Origin: Nocardia carnea NBRC 14403
GTDB lineage: Bacteria > Actinomycetota > Actinomycetes > Mycobacteriales > Mycobacteriaceae
Reading direction: 5' to 3'
Assembly: GCF_000308515.1 (NCBI RefSeq)
Contig: NZ_BAFV01000022.1
Coordinates: 62,001-126,000 of the forward strand
DNA: 64,000 nt
Shown piece after piece: positions 35,316-47,461 of the stretch. A program made the position numbers and the translations under genes. Position 1 is the first letter of the stretch; each line of letters begins with the position of its first letter. A model generated the notes under the pieces. That model was not told where the DNA came from and made no database searches. It saw only the letters and a program-made list of their open reading frames with translations.

Positions 35316-36731
35316 ATGACATCCGCACCAACCACAGTGCCCGCCCACTCACGGTTACCGCGCGGGGTGGCGATGACCGGCCTGGCAACCGCCGTGTTCC
35401 TGGTCATTCTCGACGCCGCGATGGTGAACCTCGCCGGGTCCACCATCCGCGAAGGGCTCGAGCTCACGGCCGCTGAACTCACAGTCGTCGTGGACAGCTA
35501 TCTGGTGACCTTCGCCGGTCTGCTGCTACTCGGCGGACGCCTGGCCGACGTGCTCGGGGCCCGGGCCATGTTCTCGACCGGCATGGCCGTCTACCTCGCG
35601 GCCTCGGCCTTCTGCGGGCTCGCGACCAGCGGCGAGATGTTGATCGCCGGGCGGATCGGGCAGGGGATCGGAGCCGCGGTCGTGATGCCGGCCGCGCTCT
35701 CGCTCGTGCTCGCCCTCTACCCGTCTCCCACGGAACGCACTCGGGCGATGGGTATCTGGGGCGCCGTCGCGGGAGCCGGCTCTCTCGTCGGAGTCTTCCT
35801 CGGCGGAACGCTGACACAGCTGCTGGGCTGGCAGGCAGTGTTCGTGACTCCGGTTCCCTTCGGCATCATCGGGGCGATCATCGTATGGCGTTCGGTGCCG
35901 CCGGTTCCGGGTAGCCCGGGGCAGTTCGACCTACTCGGCGCCGTCACGGTCACTGCCGGAATCTCCGGCCTCGCGCTGGGCATGGTCTCCGCCTCCGACG
36001 CCGGATGGACCGCGCCCGCCACGGCCATCGGCCTCGCAGTCGGAGTCGTCTCCCTGGTGGCGTTCGTGATCGTCGAGCGGCGTTCCGCCCGTCCCCTGAT
36101 CCCGCTCGGTGTGTTCCGCAGGAGGCCGGTGGTGACGGCGAACCTGGTGATGTTGCTGATCGGCGGCACACTGACGAGCCTGTTCTTCTTCCTGCCCCAG
36201 TACCAGCAGGATGTGCTCGGGATGAGCCCGTTCGAAGCCGGGATCGCGCAGATCCCCGTCGCCGTCATGATCATCCTCGGCAGCGTGGCCGCCCCACTGC
36301 TGGCCAAACGCGTCGGGGTGGCCGGTGCGCTGCCGGTCGCCCTCGGCGTGCTGCTCGCCGGCCTGCTGTGGCTGGCGACGGCTCCGGCGACCAGCGGCTT
36401 CTCCATTCACCTACTGGGCGCATTTCTGCTGATCGGCACCGGTCTCGGGCTCGGCACCGTCAACGCGATCGCGATGGCGGTGCGCAACAGCGCCGACAGT
36501 GAAACAGGACTGCTCAGCGGACTCGTCAACGCCGCGCAGCAGCTGGGCGGCGCGGTCGGCGTCGCCGCACTCGCCGGAATCGCCATCGGCGCAGCCGGAA
36601 CAGCCGGAGGTATCTCGTTCACGACCGCGTTCTTCGGTCAGGCCGCACTCATCCTGATCGCGCTCGCGGTGTCGCTGATCTCCATTGCCAGGACCCGGCA
36701 GACCGGCCTTGCGGTTGCCGGCACCCACTGA
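35316..36731 (+). CDS. MFS drug transporter (EmrB/QacA, DHA2 type)
   Basis: 471 residues with 14 predicted TMs. VFLVILDAAMVNLAGSTI is the DHA2 first-helix motif (LDxxxVNxA), GGRLADVLGAR is the loop 2-3 motif, and RIGQGIGAAVVMPAALSL is the antiporter motif C region. First gene of an operon with an NmrA-like reductase and a Dabb protein. Probably a drug or metabolite exporter under control of the divergent LAL regulator. Confidence 0.9.
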   Translation: MTSAPTTVPAHSRLPRGVAMTGLATAVFLVILDAAMVNLAGSTIREGLELTAAELTVVVDSYLVTFAGLLLLGGRLADVLGARAMFSTGMAVYLAASAFCGLATSGEMLIAGRIGQGIGAAVVMPAALSLVLALYPSPTERTRAMGIWGAVAGAGSLVGVFLGGTLTQLLGWQAVFVTPVPFGIIGAIIVWRSVPPVPGSPGQFDLLGAVTVTAGISGLALGMVSASDAGWTAPATAIGLAVGVVSLVAFVIVERRSARPLIPLGVFRRRPVVTANLVMLLIGGTLTSLFFFLPQYQQDVLGMSPFEAGIAQIPVAVMIILGSVAAPLLAKRVGVAGALPVALGVLLAGLLWLATAPATSGFSIHLLGAFLLIGTGLGLGTVNAIAMAVRNSADSETGLLSGLVNAAQQLGGAVGVAALAGIAIGAAGTAGGISFTTAFFGQAALILIALAVSLISIARTRQTGLAVAGTH

Positions 36732-36754
36732 CCTCCTCGAAGGGACGCACAACC

Positions 36755-37627
36755 ATGAATACCCCCACCATCCTCGTCACGGGCGCGACCGGAACCGTCG
36801 GCTCCGCACTGCTCCCGGCCCTGCAGGCTCGCGGCGCCACCGTCCGCGCCATGACCCGCGACCCCGGCCGGGTAATCCCCGGCGCCGAAACCGTCGTCGC
36901 CGACCTGCGGGACCCGGCATCTGTGACCGCGGCACTGGAAGGCATCGATGCGGTATTCCTCAACAGCCCTTCGGCCCCCGACGCCGCCGCGCTCCAGATC
37001 CGGTTCGCCGACCTCGCCCGCGCCGCGGGTGTGAACCGGCTGGTACTGCTCTCCCAGTACGCGGCCCGCACCGACTCGCCGGTGCGATTCCTGCGCTGGC
37101 ACGCCGAAGTCGAAGCATATGTGCAACAGCTCGGGCTCGACCACACCGTGCTCCGCCCCAATCTCTACCTGCAAGCGTTGCTCGCATTCGCCGGCACCAT
37201 CGCCCGAGGCTGGTTCGCCGCTCCCATCGGCGACGCCGCTGTCAGCGCCATCGACATCAGGGATATCGCCGAAACCGCCGCAGCCGTACTGACAACCACC
37301 GGCCACACCGGCCGCACCTATACGCTGACCGGTCCCCGCGCGGTGACTCACGCCGAAATCGCCGACGCGATCAGCACATCCACCGGCCGCAGCATCACCT
37401 TCCACGACGCATCCGCCGACCAATTCGTCGCCGCCCTCACCGGGTTCCCGTCCTGGCAGCGCGACGGCCTCGTCGAGGACTACGCCCACTACGCCCGCGG
37501 CGAAGCCGCCGCCGTGCACACGTCCGTCGCCGACCTCACCGGCCACCCCGCCCGCGATATCACCGACTTCGCCCGCGATTACGCCGCCGCGTTCGCCCCG
37601 GCAGAAACCACAGCGGATGCCCGATGA
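36755..37627 (+). CDS. NmrA-like NAD(P)-binding protein (atypical SDR)
   Basis: 290 residues. Nucleotide motif VTGATGTVGSALLPAL at 7-22. RLVLLSQYAARTDSPVRFLRWHAEVEAYVQ and the substrate-binding C-terminal half fit the NmrA/QOR2-like group. It starts 23 bp after the MFS stop and its own stop overlaps the Dabb gene (ATGA). Could be a reductase acting on the compound handled by the operon. Confidence 0.87.
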   Translation: MNTPTILVTGATGTVGSALLPALQARGATVRAMTRDPGRVIPGAETVVADLRDPASVTAALEGIDAVFLNSPSAPDAAALQIRFADLARAAGVNRLVLLSQYAARTDSPVRFLRWHAEVEAYVQQLGLDHTVLRPNLYLQALLAFAGTIARGWFAAPIGDAAVSAIDIRDIAETAAAVLTTTGHTGRTYTLTGPRAVTHAEIADAISTSTGRSITFHDASADQFVAALTGFPSWQRDGLVEDYAHYARGEAAAVHTSVADLTGHPARDITDFARDYAAAFAPAETTADAR

Positions 37628-37971
37628 TCTACCACTGCATTCGTTTCACCCTGAAACCCGGTGTCTCGGCGGAAGACAAAGCGGCCGGCCTCGAGAACCT
37701 CCAGGCCTACGAGGAGTACATGAACCATCCGGCGCACCTCGAAATGGACCGAATCGGGCTACCGCTGGTCGACAAGTTCGTGTCGTTCGATATCACCGAC
37801 GATCCGGACCCGGCGGTCGGCGAAAAGATCGCCGAGATCCACCGGCGCCGATTCGACGGCACACCCGATATCGCCGAGCTGGTCTCCGGTCTCGCCGAGT
37901 ACACCGGCAGCGCCGCACCCGGCAAGCACGGAAACCTGCCGGCGCGCGGTCAGTCGTCCAGGCCGAGCTGA
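37624..37971 (+). CDS. Dabb-like protein with a large internal deletion
   Basis: 115 residues. It aligns end to end with the 138-residue protein at 61599-62015: MIYHCIRFTLKPG...LENLQ matches MIHHITRLTLRPD...LESLR, and AYEEYMNHPAH...IGLPLVDKFVSFDITDD matches GYWEYLKHPAH...IGLPLVENFVSFDVTDD. About 34 residues between these blocks are missing in frame, removing most of the central strands of the alpha/beta-barrel domain. It is coupled to the NmrA gene. May be nonfunctional or need a partner. Confidence 0.7.
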   Translation: MIYHCIRFTLKPGVSAEDKAAGLENLQAYEEYMNHPAHLEMDRIGLPLVDKFVSFDITDDPDPAVGEKIAEIHRRRFDGTPDIAELVSGLAEYTGSAAPGKHGNLPARGQSSRPS

Positions 37972-38083
37972 TCCGCGAGCTCGCGCAACTGCTGGAACGC
38001 CTGGGGCCGATGACGCAATCGAAGCGCAAGCCGACCCGGGCCCCGGCTGATCGGTATTCGGCGCCAGGGCACGAGTCCGACGG

Positions 38084-39553
38084 CTACGGGGTTGCGGTGA
38101 GCGTGGCTTCGGCGGGATGGCCGATCTGTGGGTAGGTCGGGTATTCGATGCCCGAGATGTACTGCACTGTCCGCACCACCTGGCACGAGTAGCCGAATTC
38201 GTTGTCGTACCAGAGGTACAGGATTGCGGTGTCGCCGTCGACGATGGTGGCGTTGGCGTCGACGATGGATGCCGCACGGGAGCCGATGAAATCGCTCGAC
38301 ACCACATCGGTGGCCGCGGTGTAGTCCAGATTGCGGCTCAACGGTCCGGAGAGCGAGGCCTGGCGCAGGTACTCGAGCACTTCCGCACGCGTGGTCTCGC
38401 GTTCGAGTTGCAGGTTCAGGATCGCGATGGAGACGTCGGGGGTGGGAACGCGGATCGAGTTTCCGGTGATCTTGGCTTTGAAGTCCGGCATCGCCTTCGC
38501 GACCGCCGACGCGGCACCGGTTTCGGTGATCACGAGGTTGAACGGCGCGGAACGACCGCGGCGGTCGGCCTTGTGGAAATTGTCCAGCAGGTTCTGATCG
38601 TTGGTGAACGAATGCACCGTTTCCACGTGACCGCGGACGATGCCGAATTCGTCGTCCATCGCCTTGAGCGGTGGAACGATCGCATTGGTCGTACACGACG
38701 CGCACGAGACGATCCGCTCCGAGGAGTCCAGGTCGCGATGGTTGACGCCGTGCACGATATTCGGCACATCGCCCTTGCCGGGCGCGGTGAGCAGTACCTT
38801 GGCGATACCGGGACGCAGATGTTGCGCCAGGCCCGCGCGGTCCCGCCAGCGGCCGGTGTTGTCGATCAGGATCGCCTCGTCGATCCCGAACTCGGTGTAG
38901 TCGATCGTCGCCGGATCGTCGCTGTAGATGAACTCGATCACGCTGCCGTTGGCGGTGATCGTGTTGTTGCCGGTGTCGACCTTGATCGTTCCGTCGAACT
39001 GGCCGTGCACCGAATCCCGCCGCAGCAGCGATGCACGCTTGGCCAGGTCGCCCTCGCCGCCCTTACGCACCACTACAGCCCGCAGGTTCAATCCGTTCCC
39101 GGAACCGGCCTTCTCGATCAGCAGCCGGGCGACCAGTCGGCCGATCCGGCCGAAACCGTACAGGACGACGTCACGGGGGCCCTGCGATTCGGCTTTGTTG
39201 CCATCGGTGATATCGAGGAGCGTCGCCGCGGTGAACTCGGGGATCGACAGTCCGCGGGCGTCGGTGCGGTAGGTCATGACCAGCCGGCCGAGGTCGATCT
39301 TGCACGGCCCCAGATCCAGCGCGCTGAGCGCTTCGAGGAACGGCAGGGTCTGCTCGATCGACAGCTCTTCGCCGTCGATCTGCCGCGCGAACCGGTGGGT
39401 GCGCAGGATGCTGATCACGGATTTGTTCACCAGCGATCGGCTGTGCAGGAGGATGGTCACCCCCTTGTCCCGGTAGAGCCGTCCGATGATCGGAATCATT
39501 GCCTCCGCGGAAGCCTCGTGAGCGTTCCAACGGTCGAGGTGGTCAGTAGTCAC
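38084..39553 (-). CDS. gapB: glyceraldehyde-3-phosphate dehydrogenase with N-terminal extension (GapB type)
   Basis: 489 residues, against about 335 in classical GAPDH. An N-terminal extension of about 125 residues precedes the Rossmann motif YGFGRIGRLVARLL. The catalytic Cys is in SCASCTTNAI, and the C-terminal YDNEFGYSCQVVRTVQYI is canonical. Corynebacterial GapB has the same extended layout and works mainly in gluconeogenesis; that role here is by analogy. GTG start. Confidence 0.92.
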   Translation of the reverse strand: MTTDHLDRWNAHEASAEAMIPIIGRLYRDKGVTILLHSRSLVNKSVISILRTHRFARQIDGEELSIEQTLPFLEALSALDLGPCKIDLGRLVMTYRTDARGLSIPEFTAATLLDITDGNKAESQGPRDVVLYGFGRIGRLVARLLIEKAGSGNGLNLRAVVVRKGGEGDLAKRASLLRRDSVHGQFDGTIKVDTGNNTITANGSVIEFIYSDDPATIDYTEFGIDEAILIDNTGRWRDRAGLAQHLRPGIAKVLLTAPGKGDVPNIVHGVNHRDLDSSERIVSCASCTTNAIVPPLKAMDDEFGIVRGHVETVHSFTNDQNLLDNFHKADRRGRSAPFNLVITETGAASAVAKAMPDFKAKITGNSIRVPTPDVSIAILNLQLERETTRAEVLEYLRQASLSGPLSRNLDYTAATDVVSSDFIGSRAASIVDANATIVDGDTAILYLWYDNEFGYSCQVVRTVQYISGIEYPTYPQIGHPAEATLTATP

Positions 39554-39774
39554 TGGTTCGGCTTCCTACTCCGCGCACTTCCGGACGTGATCGTTCGTCA
39601 GGCTAACGGGGTCGAAGAGTTCACAATGCCCCGCCACCCGGTTGAGAGGTCCGCCACCGGCGCGCACAGTCCGGCCAGGGGGCCGAATCGTCGGGGCCGG
39701 GGTCATCCAACAGGGCGGTGCCGGTAGGCCACGGTGAGGTCTGAGCATGTATGGACACTGCCTGTCTCTACTTG

Positions 39775-39815
39775 GTGGGCGCAGACGGGCTCGAACCGCC
39801 GACCGCTGGTGTGTA
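39775..39815 (-). repeat. duplicated 3' half of tRNA-Val: attachment-site repeat
   Basis: A 41 bp segment identical at 40 positions to 41283-41323, which is the 3' part of the tRNA-Val gene (T arm, variable loop and 3' side of the anticodon arm) plus one flanking base, in the same orientation. The 5' half of a tRNA is absent. This is the typical far attachment site left by a tyrosine-recombinase element that integrates in a tRNA 3' end. Confidence 0.75.
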
Positions 39816-39886
39816 GAGCCGCGTATCCGTATCCACTCAGTTCGCCGGGATCGCTAGAATCCAGGTCAGGGCCTTGTTCCGTCAGG

Positions 39887-40878
39887 CTACTGGTGCAGAG
39901 GATGCACAGCGATGGCGATCTTGCCGCGAGGACGCCTGCGACCATCGCTGGTAGTGCCGCCTTCCAGCAGTGTGTGCGCCTGCGCGACATCGGCCAGCGT
40001 CAGCACAGCGCCGATCACCGGCCGGATCTTGCCCTGGTCGACCAGTCGGCCTAGGATTTCGAGCTTCGCCCGGCCGGGACTGACGAAGACGAAGTGGTAG
40101 GCCGCGTTCACGCCCCACGCGGCGAGCAGGTTCTGGGTTCGGGGGTGTCCACGATGGACACCACACGGCCTCGGTCGGCGAGGACCTCCGGACTGCGGGA
40201 GAGGGTGTCCCCGCCCACGGTGTCCAGGACGACGTCCACCCCGCCCATCTCCCGCACCTGCGGCACGTAGTCACCGGTCGAGAAGTCGATCGCGGTGTCG
40301 GCACCCAATTCGGCGACGAACTCGTGATCCCTGGCCCGCGCGGTGGTGACCACCTCGGCTCCCAGCGCCCTGGCGAGCTGGATGGCGACCGATCCGACCC
40401 CGCCGGCTCCACCGTGCACCAGGACCCGCTCCCCGACCCGCAGCCCCGCACGCTCGACCAGCGCCTCCCACACGGTCACGCCCACGAGCGCGAGACCGGC
40501 GGCCTCGACATGCGACAGCCCCGCGGGCTTGCGGTCGACCAGCGCCTGGTCGACCACATGGAACTCGGCATAGGTCCCCTGCCCGGCGAACACCGGCGCC
40601 AGATACCAGATCTCGTCACCCGCCTGGAACTCATCCGCCCCAGGGCCGGTCTCGACCACCACGCCGGACACGTCGTTACCGATCACCGCAGGCAACGCGA
40701 CCTCGTCACGGTAGTCACCACGCCGAGTTTGCAGATCGAGAGGGTTCACCGACGTGGCCATCACCCGCACCAGTACCTGGCCGGGCCCCGGGACAGGCCG
40801 CGGCAGCTCCCGGTACACGAACGCCTCGTCCGCACCACCGAAGTGGACGAGCTCCATCACCCGCATCGAGGTAGACAT
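39887..40878 (-). pseudogene. NADP-dependent quinone oxidoreductase, frameshifted
   Basis: The N-terminal 256 codons ([30 protein letters not shown]... with [25 protein letters not shown] and [12 protein letters not shown]) end early at about 40110. The missing C-terminus (NAAYHFVFVSPGRAKLEILGRLVDQGKIRPVIGAVLTLADVAQAHTLLE) continues in another frame. The whole span is 992 nt, one short of a multiple of three, so a 1-nt deletion near 40120-40135 explains it. Zinc-independent quinone-oxidoreductase-like MDR. It lies between the two tRNA-derived repeats. A sequencing error is the alternative. Confidence 0.8.
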
Positions 40879-41072
40879 GCGACAACCCTAAACTGAGGTC
40901 CCCCGGTTCCTTGGAGGGCTTGCTGTCCCCTCTCACCATGGTCTGCACGTAGTTCGCCTGACACCTGCCAGGACCACCGCCGCGGCCGCACGCATCCAGT
41001 CCGCATCAGCGAAGAACCCGAGCAGCAGTTCGGCGAAATCGGGATTTGCCTCCCGTGCGCAATCCGGCGCAG

Positions 41073-41183
41073 CGTAGGAGGGCGGCGGCCGGCGTGCCCG
41101 TGATCCGGTTGCATGACGCCCGGCACACCATGGTCACGATCTTGCTGGACTCGGGGGCGTCGTCTGTAGCGACCGGGACGTAG
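41073..41183 (+). pseudogene. tyrosine integrase remnant
   Basis: The stretch AGVPVIRLHDARHTMVTILL, then DSGA, is the box II region of phage-type tyrosine recombinases (H-x-x-R-H with HDaRHT). Homology fades after DSGA and the frame stops at 41181-41183; the catalytic Tyr and the N-terminal domains are missing. It lies 100 bp from the 3' end of tRNA-Val, where an int gene would sit in an integrated element. Confidence 0.75.
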
Positions 41184-41283
41184 TTCCCGCGCCTTGACAC
41201 ACTCTCGACACCACGGCGGTTTTTCGCCGGTGACCCGCAAGATGTCCGGATAAAAATCCAGGCCCTGACCCGGGTAATCTAAG

Positions 41284-41355
41284 TGGGCGCAGACGGGTTC
41301 GAACCGCCGACCGCTGGTGTGTAAAACCAGAGCTCTACCGCTGAGCTATACGCCC
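41284..41355 (-). tRNA. tRNA-Val (anticodon UAC)
   Basis: 72 nt, no encoded CCA. Acceptor stem GGGCGTA/TGCGCCC with one G-T pair, D arm GCTCAGCGGTAGAGC, anticodon stem CTGGT/ACCAG around loop TTTACAC (anticodon TAC), T arm with GTTCGAAC. Its 3' half is duplicated at 39775-39815. Confidence 0.95.
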
Positions 41356-41386
41356 GGATCCCCCGGAACGTATCCGGGGGAACGGA

Positions 41387-41851
41387 CTATGAATCTAGCG
41401 CGGCGAGCGCTTTCTCCCAAGCCGCCTGGTCACGGGGCTCTCCGGGGCCGTTCATCTCCGCGAAACGGATGATTCCTTCGCGGTCCACGACGAAGGTGCC
41501 GCGGTTGGCGAAGCCGGTGGTGTCGTTGAAGACGCCGTAGTCCTGTGCGATCTTTCCGTGCGGCCAGAAGTCCGACAGCAGCGGGAAGGTGTAGCCCTGC
41601 TCGGCCGCCCAGATCTTGTGGGTCGGCGGGGGGCCCACCGAGATCGCGATGATCTCGGCGTTGTCGTTCTGGAAGCGCGGCAGTTCGTCGCGGACCTTGC
41701 ACAGCTCGCCCTGGCAGATGCCGGTGAAGGCGAGCGGGTAGAACACGATCAGGACGTTCTTCTTGCCGCGGTAATCCGACAGCGAGACTTCCTGATTGTT
41801 CTGGTCCTTGAGGGTGAACTCCGGCGCCTGGGCGCCTACCTCGAGGGGCAT
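41387..41851 (-). CDS. ahpE: AhpE-type peroxiredoxin with an extra Cys
   Basis: 154 residues. PLAFTGIC carries the peroxidatic Cys (about residue 46). SVGPPPTHKIWAAEQGYTFPLLSDFWPHG and NRGTFVVDREGIIRFAEM match mycobacterial AhpE closely. Mtb AhpE is a one-Cys enzyme with GELD after this Cys (from memory). Here the sequence is CQGELC, placing a second Cys at +5, as in PrxQ/BCP. GGAGG precedes ATG 41851. It reduces peroxides in the cytoplasm. Confidence 0.95.
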   Translation of the reverse strand: MPLEVGAQAPEFTLKDQNNQEVSLSDYRGKKNVLIVFYPLAFTGICQGELCKVRDELPRFQNDNAEIIAISVGPPPTHKIWAAEQGYTFPLLSDFWPHGKIAQDYGVFNDTTGFANRGTFVVDREGIIRFAEMNGPGEPRDQAAWEKALAALDS

Positions 41852-41915
41852 GGGTATCCTCCGAATCTCCCGCCGCGCACCCGGGTTCCGGATGCGCGGC
41901 ACAGCTGTGGGCGGC

Positions 41916-42338
41916 TCAGCGCTGTTTGGTCGGTGCCTTGGGCTGCACCAGCCGGCTGGCCGACCATTCACCGAGTTTGATCGCCGAGGTCTGGGTGAGC
42001 CCCGCCGTCGGGGCGGATTCGGCGATCTCACTGGGATCGACGTGCCCGTCATTACCGGTTTTCGGGGTCAGCACCCAGATGAAGCCGTCGTCGGCCAGTG
42101 GGCCGATCGCCTCCATCAATTCGTCGACCAGGTCGCCGTCGCCGTCCCGCCACCACAGCAGGACGACATCGATGACCTCGTCGGAATCCTCGTCCAGCAG
42201 TTCACTGCCGGCGGTCTCCTCGACGTCGGCCCGGAGGTCGTCGTTGGTGTCCTCGTCCCAGCCCAGCTCCTGGACAACCATTCCGTGGGTGATGCCAAGC
42301 TTCTGAGCGAAATTCTGATCGTCCGCCGCGGCGACCAC
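41916..42338 (-). CDS. DUF3052 protein (Rv2239c-like)
   Basis: 140 residues, acidic: QNFAQKLGITHGMVVQELGWDEDTNDDLRADVEE, DVVLLWWRDGDGDLVDELMEA and DDGFIWVLTPKTG. Actinobacterial family of unknown function, located beside ahpE and aceE here as in mycobacteria. GTG 42338 with GAGGAGG upstream. Confidence 0.92.
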   Translation of the reverse strand: MVAAADDQNFAQKLGITHGMVVQELGWDEDTNDDLRADVEETAGSELLDEDSDEVIDVVLLWWRDGDGDLVDELMEAIGPLADDGFIWVLTPKTGNDGHVDPSEIAESAPTAGLTQTSAIKLGEWSASRLVQPKAPTKQR

Positions 42339-42468
42339 GGTGGCGTCCTCCTCAACTCCCGACTACAAGATATCTGCAAGCGAACATGGTTATCGGCCCT
42401 AACGCAAGCCGATCGGGTAGATCGAATTTCTGATGTCGCGACAAAAGCCTGGTGACGGGCGTTCGAGA

Positions 42469-43023
42469 TCATCCGGGGCAGGCATCGCGTACCGCGTTGC
42501 GCGCGTCGTTCACGCGCTTGCTCGCATCGTTGAGCGGTCCGACAGGGGACGTGTAGGTCATCTCCCGGGTCGCTTGGGACAGAGCGCGGGCCGCGTTGAC
42601 GTAGTCGGTGAATTTCGCCTTCAGATCGTCGGGCAGGTTCGTGCCGGCGGCGTTCACTCCGCCTTCGACTCGATTCGCGGCGTCGTCGAGCGTGGTGACC
42701 GCGGCGTCACGTTTGGCGTCGTAGTCGGGCGCGTTGCTGTCGTGCGCGTCGACGAACTCGTTGTATTTGGTGACGCCGGTGCCGGTGGTGCCGGGGAACA
42801 GGCCGCAGTTGTCGGCGATGGCCTTGTCGCGGGCGGCCGCGATCTGCGACGACGTGGCGGCCGCGGACGAGGAGGAGGCGAAACTGCGGTAGGCGGTGGC
42901 TTCGGCGGCGTTGGGTGTCGCCACGCCTTCGATCTGGTTGGCGCAACCCGCCAGGGTCGCGCCGGTGACCAGTGCCGCCGCGGCGCAAACAAGCCCGAAT
43001 CGGCGCGGGTCCAGCCCTTGCAT
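42469..43023 (-). CDS. putative lipoprotein (Rv2240c position)
   Basis: 184 residues. The signal peptide ends in lipobox LAGC (residues about 24-27), followed by an Ala/Ser-rich helical domain with AARDKAIADNCGLFPGTTGTG and a C-terminal RVNDARNAVRDACPG. Probably attached to the membrane outer face. Syntenic with the gene between DUF3052 and aceE in mycobacteria. GGAGG before ATG 43023. Function unknown. Confidence 0.85.
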   Translation of the reverse strand: MQGLDPRRFGLVCAAAALVTGATLAGCANQIEGVATPNAAEATAYRSFASSSSAAATSSQIAAARDKAIADNCGLFPGTTGTGVTKYNEFVDAHDSNAPDYDAKRDAAVTTLDDAANRVEGGVNAAGTNLPDDLKAKFTDYVNAARALSQATREMTYTSPVGPLNDASKRVNDARNAVRDACPG

Positions 43024-43225
43024 CGTCCTCCGACTCCTCGGTTACCACTGCGTAGCCCTGCCTGTCGAACGGTACTGGATGGGCGGCTGACATGATGATG
43101 TGGGACGCGCCACGCAAGGACGCGGGCGCGCCCGGAACTAGTCGTCACGGGTGACCTGCACACCAGCGGGCCACTCGGGGTCACCGCAGCCATCAGCTCG
43201 ACCACCCCCTGTACGAGGAGCAGTT

Positions 43226-46067
<2,842 letters not shown>

Positions 46068-46078
<11 letters not shown>

Positions 46079-47423
46079 CGACAACTCGATGATCGAACGC
46101 AGGCCACCGCGACCCCGCCGGGTCTCCGAAGGCTCCTCCGAGCACGAGGTGTATCTGCCGACCGGCGCCCTGTCGCCGAACCGGCAGACCCGCGACCCCT
46201 TACCGGACACACTGCTGCGACGCGTGAAGCAGTTCTCCGGACGGCTGTCCACCGAAGCCGTGGGGTCGATGCAGGACCGGTTGCCGTTCTTCGCCGATCT
46301 GGACGCCGCGCAGCGCGCGGGTGTGCAGATGCTGGTGCAGACCGCGGTGGTCAACTTCCTGGAATGGCTCCAGGACCCGGACAGCGATATCCGGTTCAGC
46401 CTGGACGCCTTCCAGGTGATCCCACAGGATCTGGCGCGGCGGCTGACGCTGCGCCAGACCGTGGATATGGTGCGGGTGGCCATGGAGTTCTTCGAACAGT
46501 GGCTACCCGCGCTGGCGCGTAACGATCGCCAGCTGGTGGCGCTCACCGAGGCGGTACTGCGGTACGGGCGTGAGCTCGGTTTCGCGGCCGCCTCGGTGTA
46601 CGCCAGTGCCGCCGAATCCCGGGGGGCCTGGGATACCCGGCTGGAGGCGCTGGTGGTCGACGCGGTGGTGCGCGGGGACACGGGCCCGGACATGCTTTCC
46701 CGGGCCGCCACGTTGAACTGGGACGCCACTGCGCCCGCCACGGTGCTGGTGGGCACACCGCCGCTGGATCAGGGCATCTCGGTGGTCGGTGCGGTGCACA
46801 CCATCGCGGCCCGGCACGGCCGCGCCGCGCTCGCGGTGGTGCAGGGATCGCGCCTGGTGATGGTGGTGAGCGGGCATCTCGGTGACGCTCCGCACTCCTC
46901 ACCGTTCATGGACGATCTGCTCACCGAGGCGTTCTCCGACGGTCCCGTGGTGATCGGGCCGACCACCCGTACCCTGGGCACGGCGCACAGCAGCGCGCTC
47001 GAGGCGCTGGCCGGTATGGAGGCCGTCATCGGGTGGCGGGACGCACCACGACCCGTGCACGCGATGGAACTATTGCCCGAACGTGCCCTGCTCGGCGATC
47101 GTGCTGCGGTGGACGCACTTGTCGAGTACCTTGTGCTTCCGTTGGCTTCGGCCGGTTCCGCTCTGGCGGACACCCTGGACGCCTATCTGGAATGCGGCGG
47201 TGCGGTCGAGATGTGTGCTCGGCAACTGTACGTTCATCCAAATACTGTGCGCTATCGCCTGAAGCGCATCAGTGAGGTCACCGGCCGGGATCCGCTCAAC
47301 CCGCGGGACTCCTACGTGCTGCGAATCGCCGCCACAGTAGGTCGGTTGACACGAACTCATAACGGATCGTCGACACCTGCCTCAGAGGAATCTTTTGTCC
47401 CAATGGACAAAGATGGGCTGTAA
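46068..47423 (+). CDS. mabR: PucR/CdaR-type regulator, MabR orthologue candidate
   Basis: 451 residues. Middle domain as in Rv2242 ([50 protein letters not shown]), and a C-terminal PucR HTH ([46 protein letters not shown]). Position between aceE and fabD equals mabR, reported to control the fasII operon in mycobacteria. ATG 46068 overlaps aceE by 11 bp; ATG 46089 is an alternative. Two TTTTGT...ACAAA(A/G) repeats at and after its 3' end could be its binding sites. Confidence 0.9.
47393..47412. promoter_or_regulatory. inverted repeat TTTTGT-N8-ACAAAG at 3' end of mabR
   Basis: The inner symmetry TTTGTCC-CAAT-GGACAAA is a perfect 7 bp dyad. It lies in the last codons of mabR, 140 bp before fabD, and shares TTTTGT/ACAAA with the second repeat at 47462. 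Candidate MabR site. Confidence 0.45.
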
Positions 47424-47461
47424 CGGCTGGGATCCTTCCGCCGATCCGGACACCCCACGCG

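Noticed and set aside
37950..38080. Minus-strand string ending RHRPQAFQQLRELADQLGLDD
   Set aside because: Reads like a regulator C-terminus but has no own start; upstream it is only the shadow of the GAPDH gene. A relic cannot be excluded.
39598..39612. TCAGGCTAAC upstream of gapB as an IdeR half-box
   Set aside because: Only the inner 8-9 bases match the consensus; the right arm is GGGG in place of CTAA.
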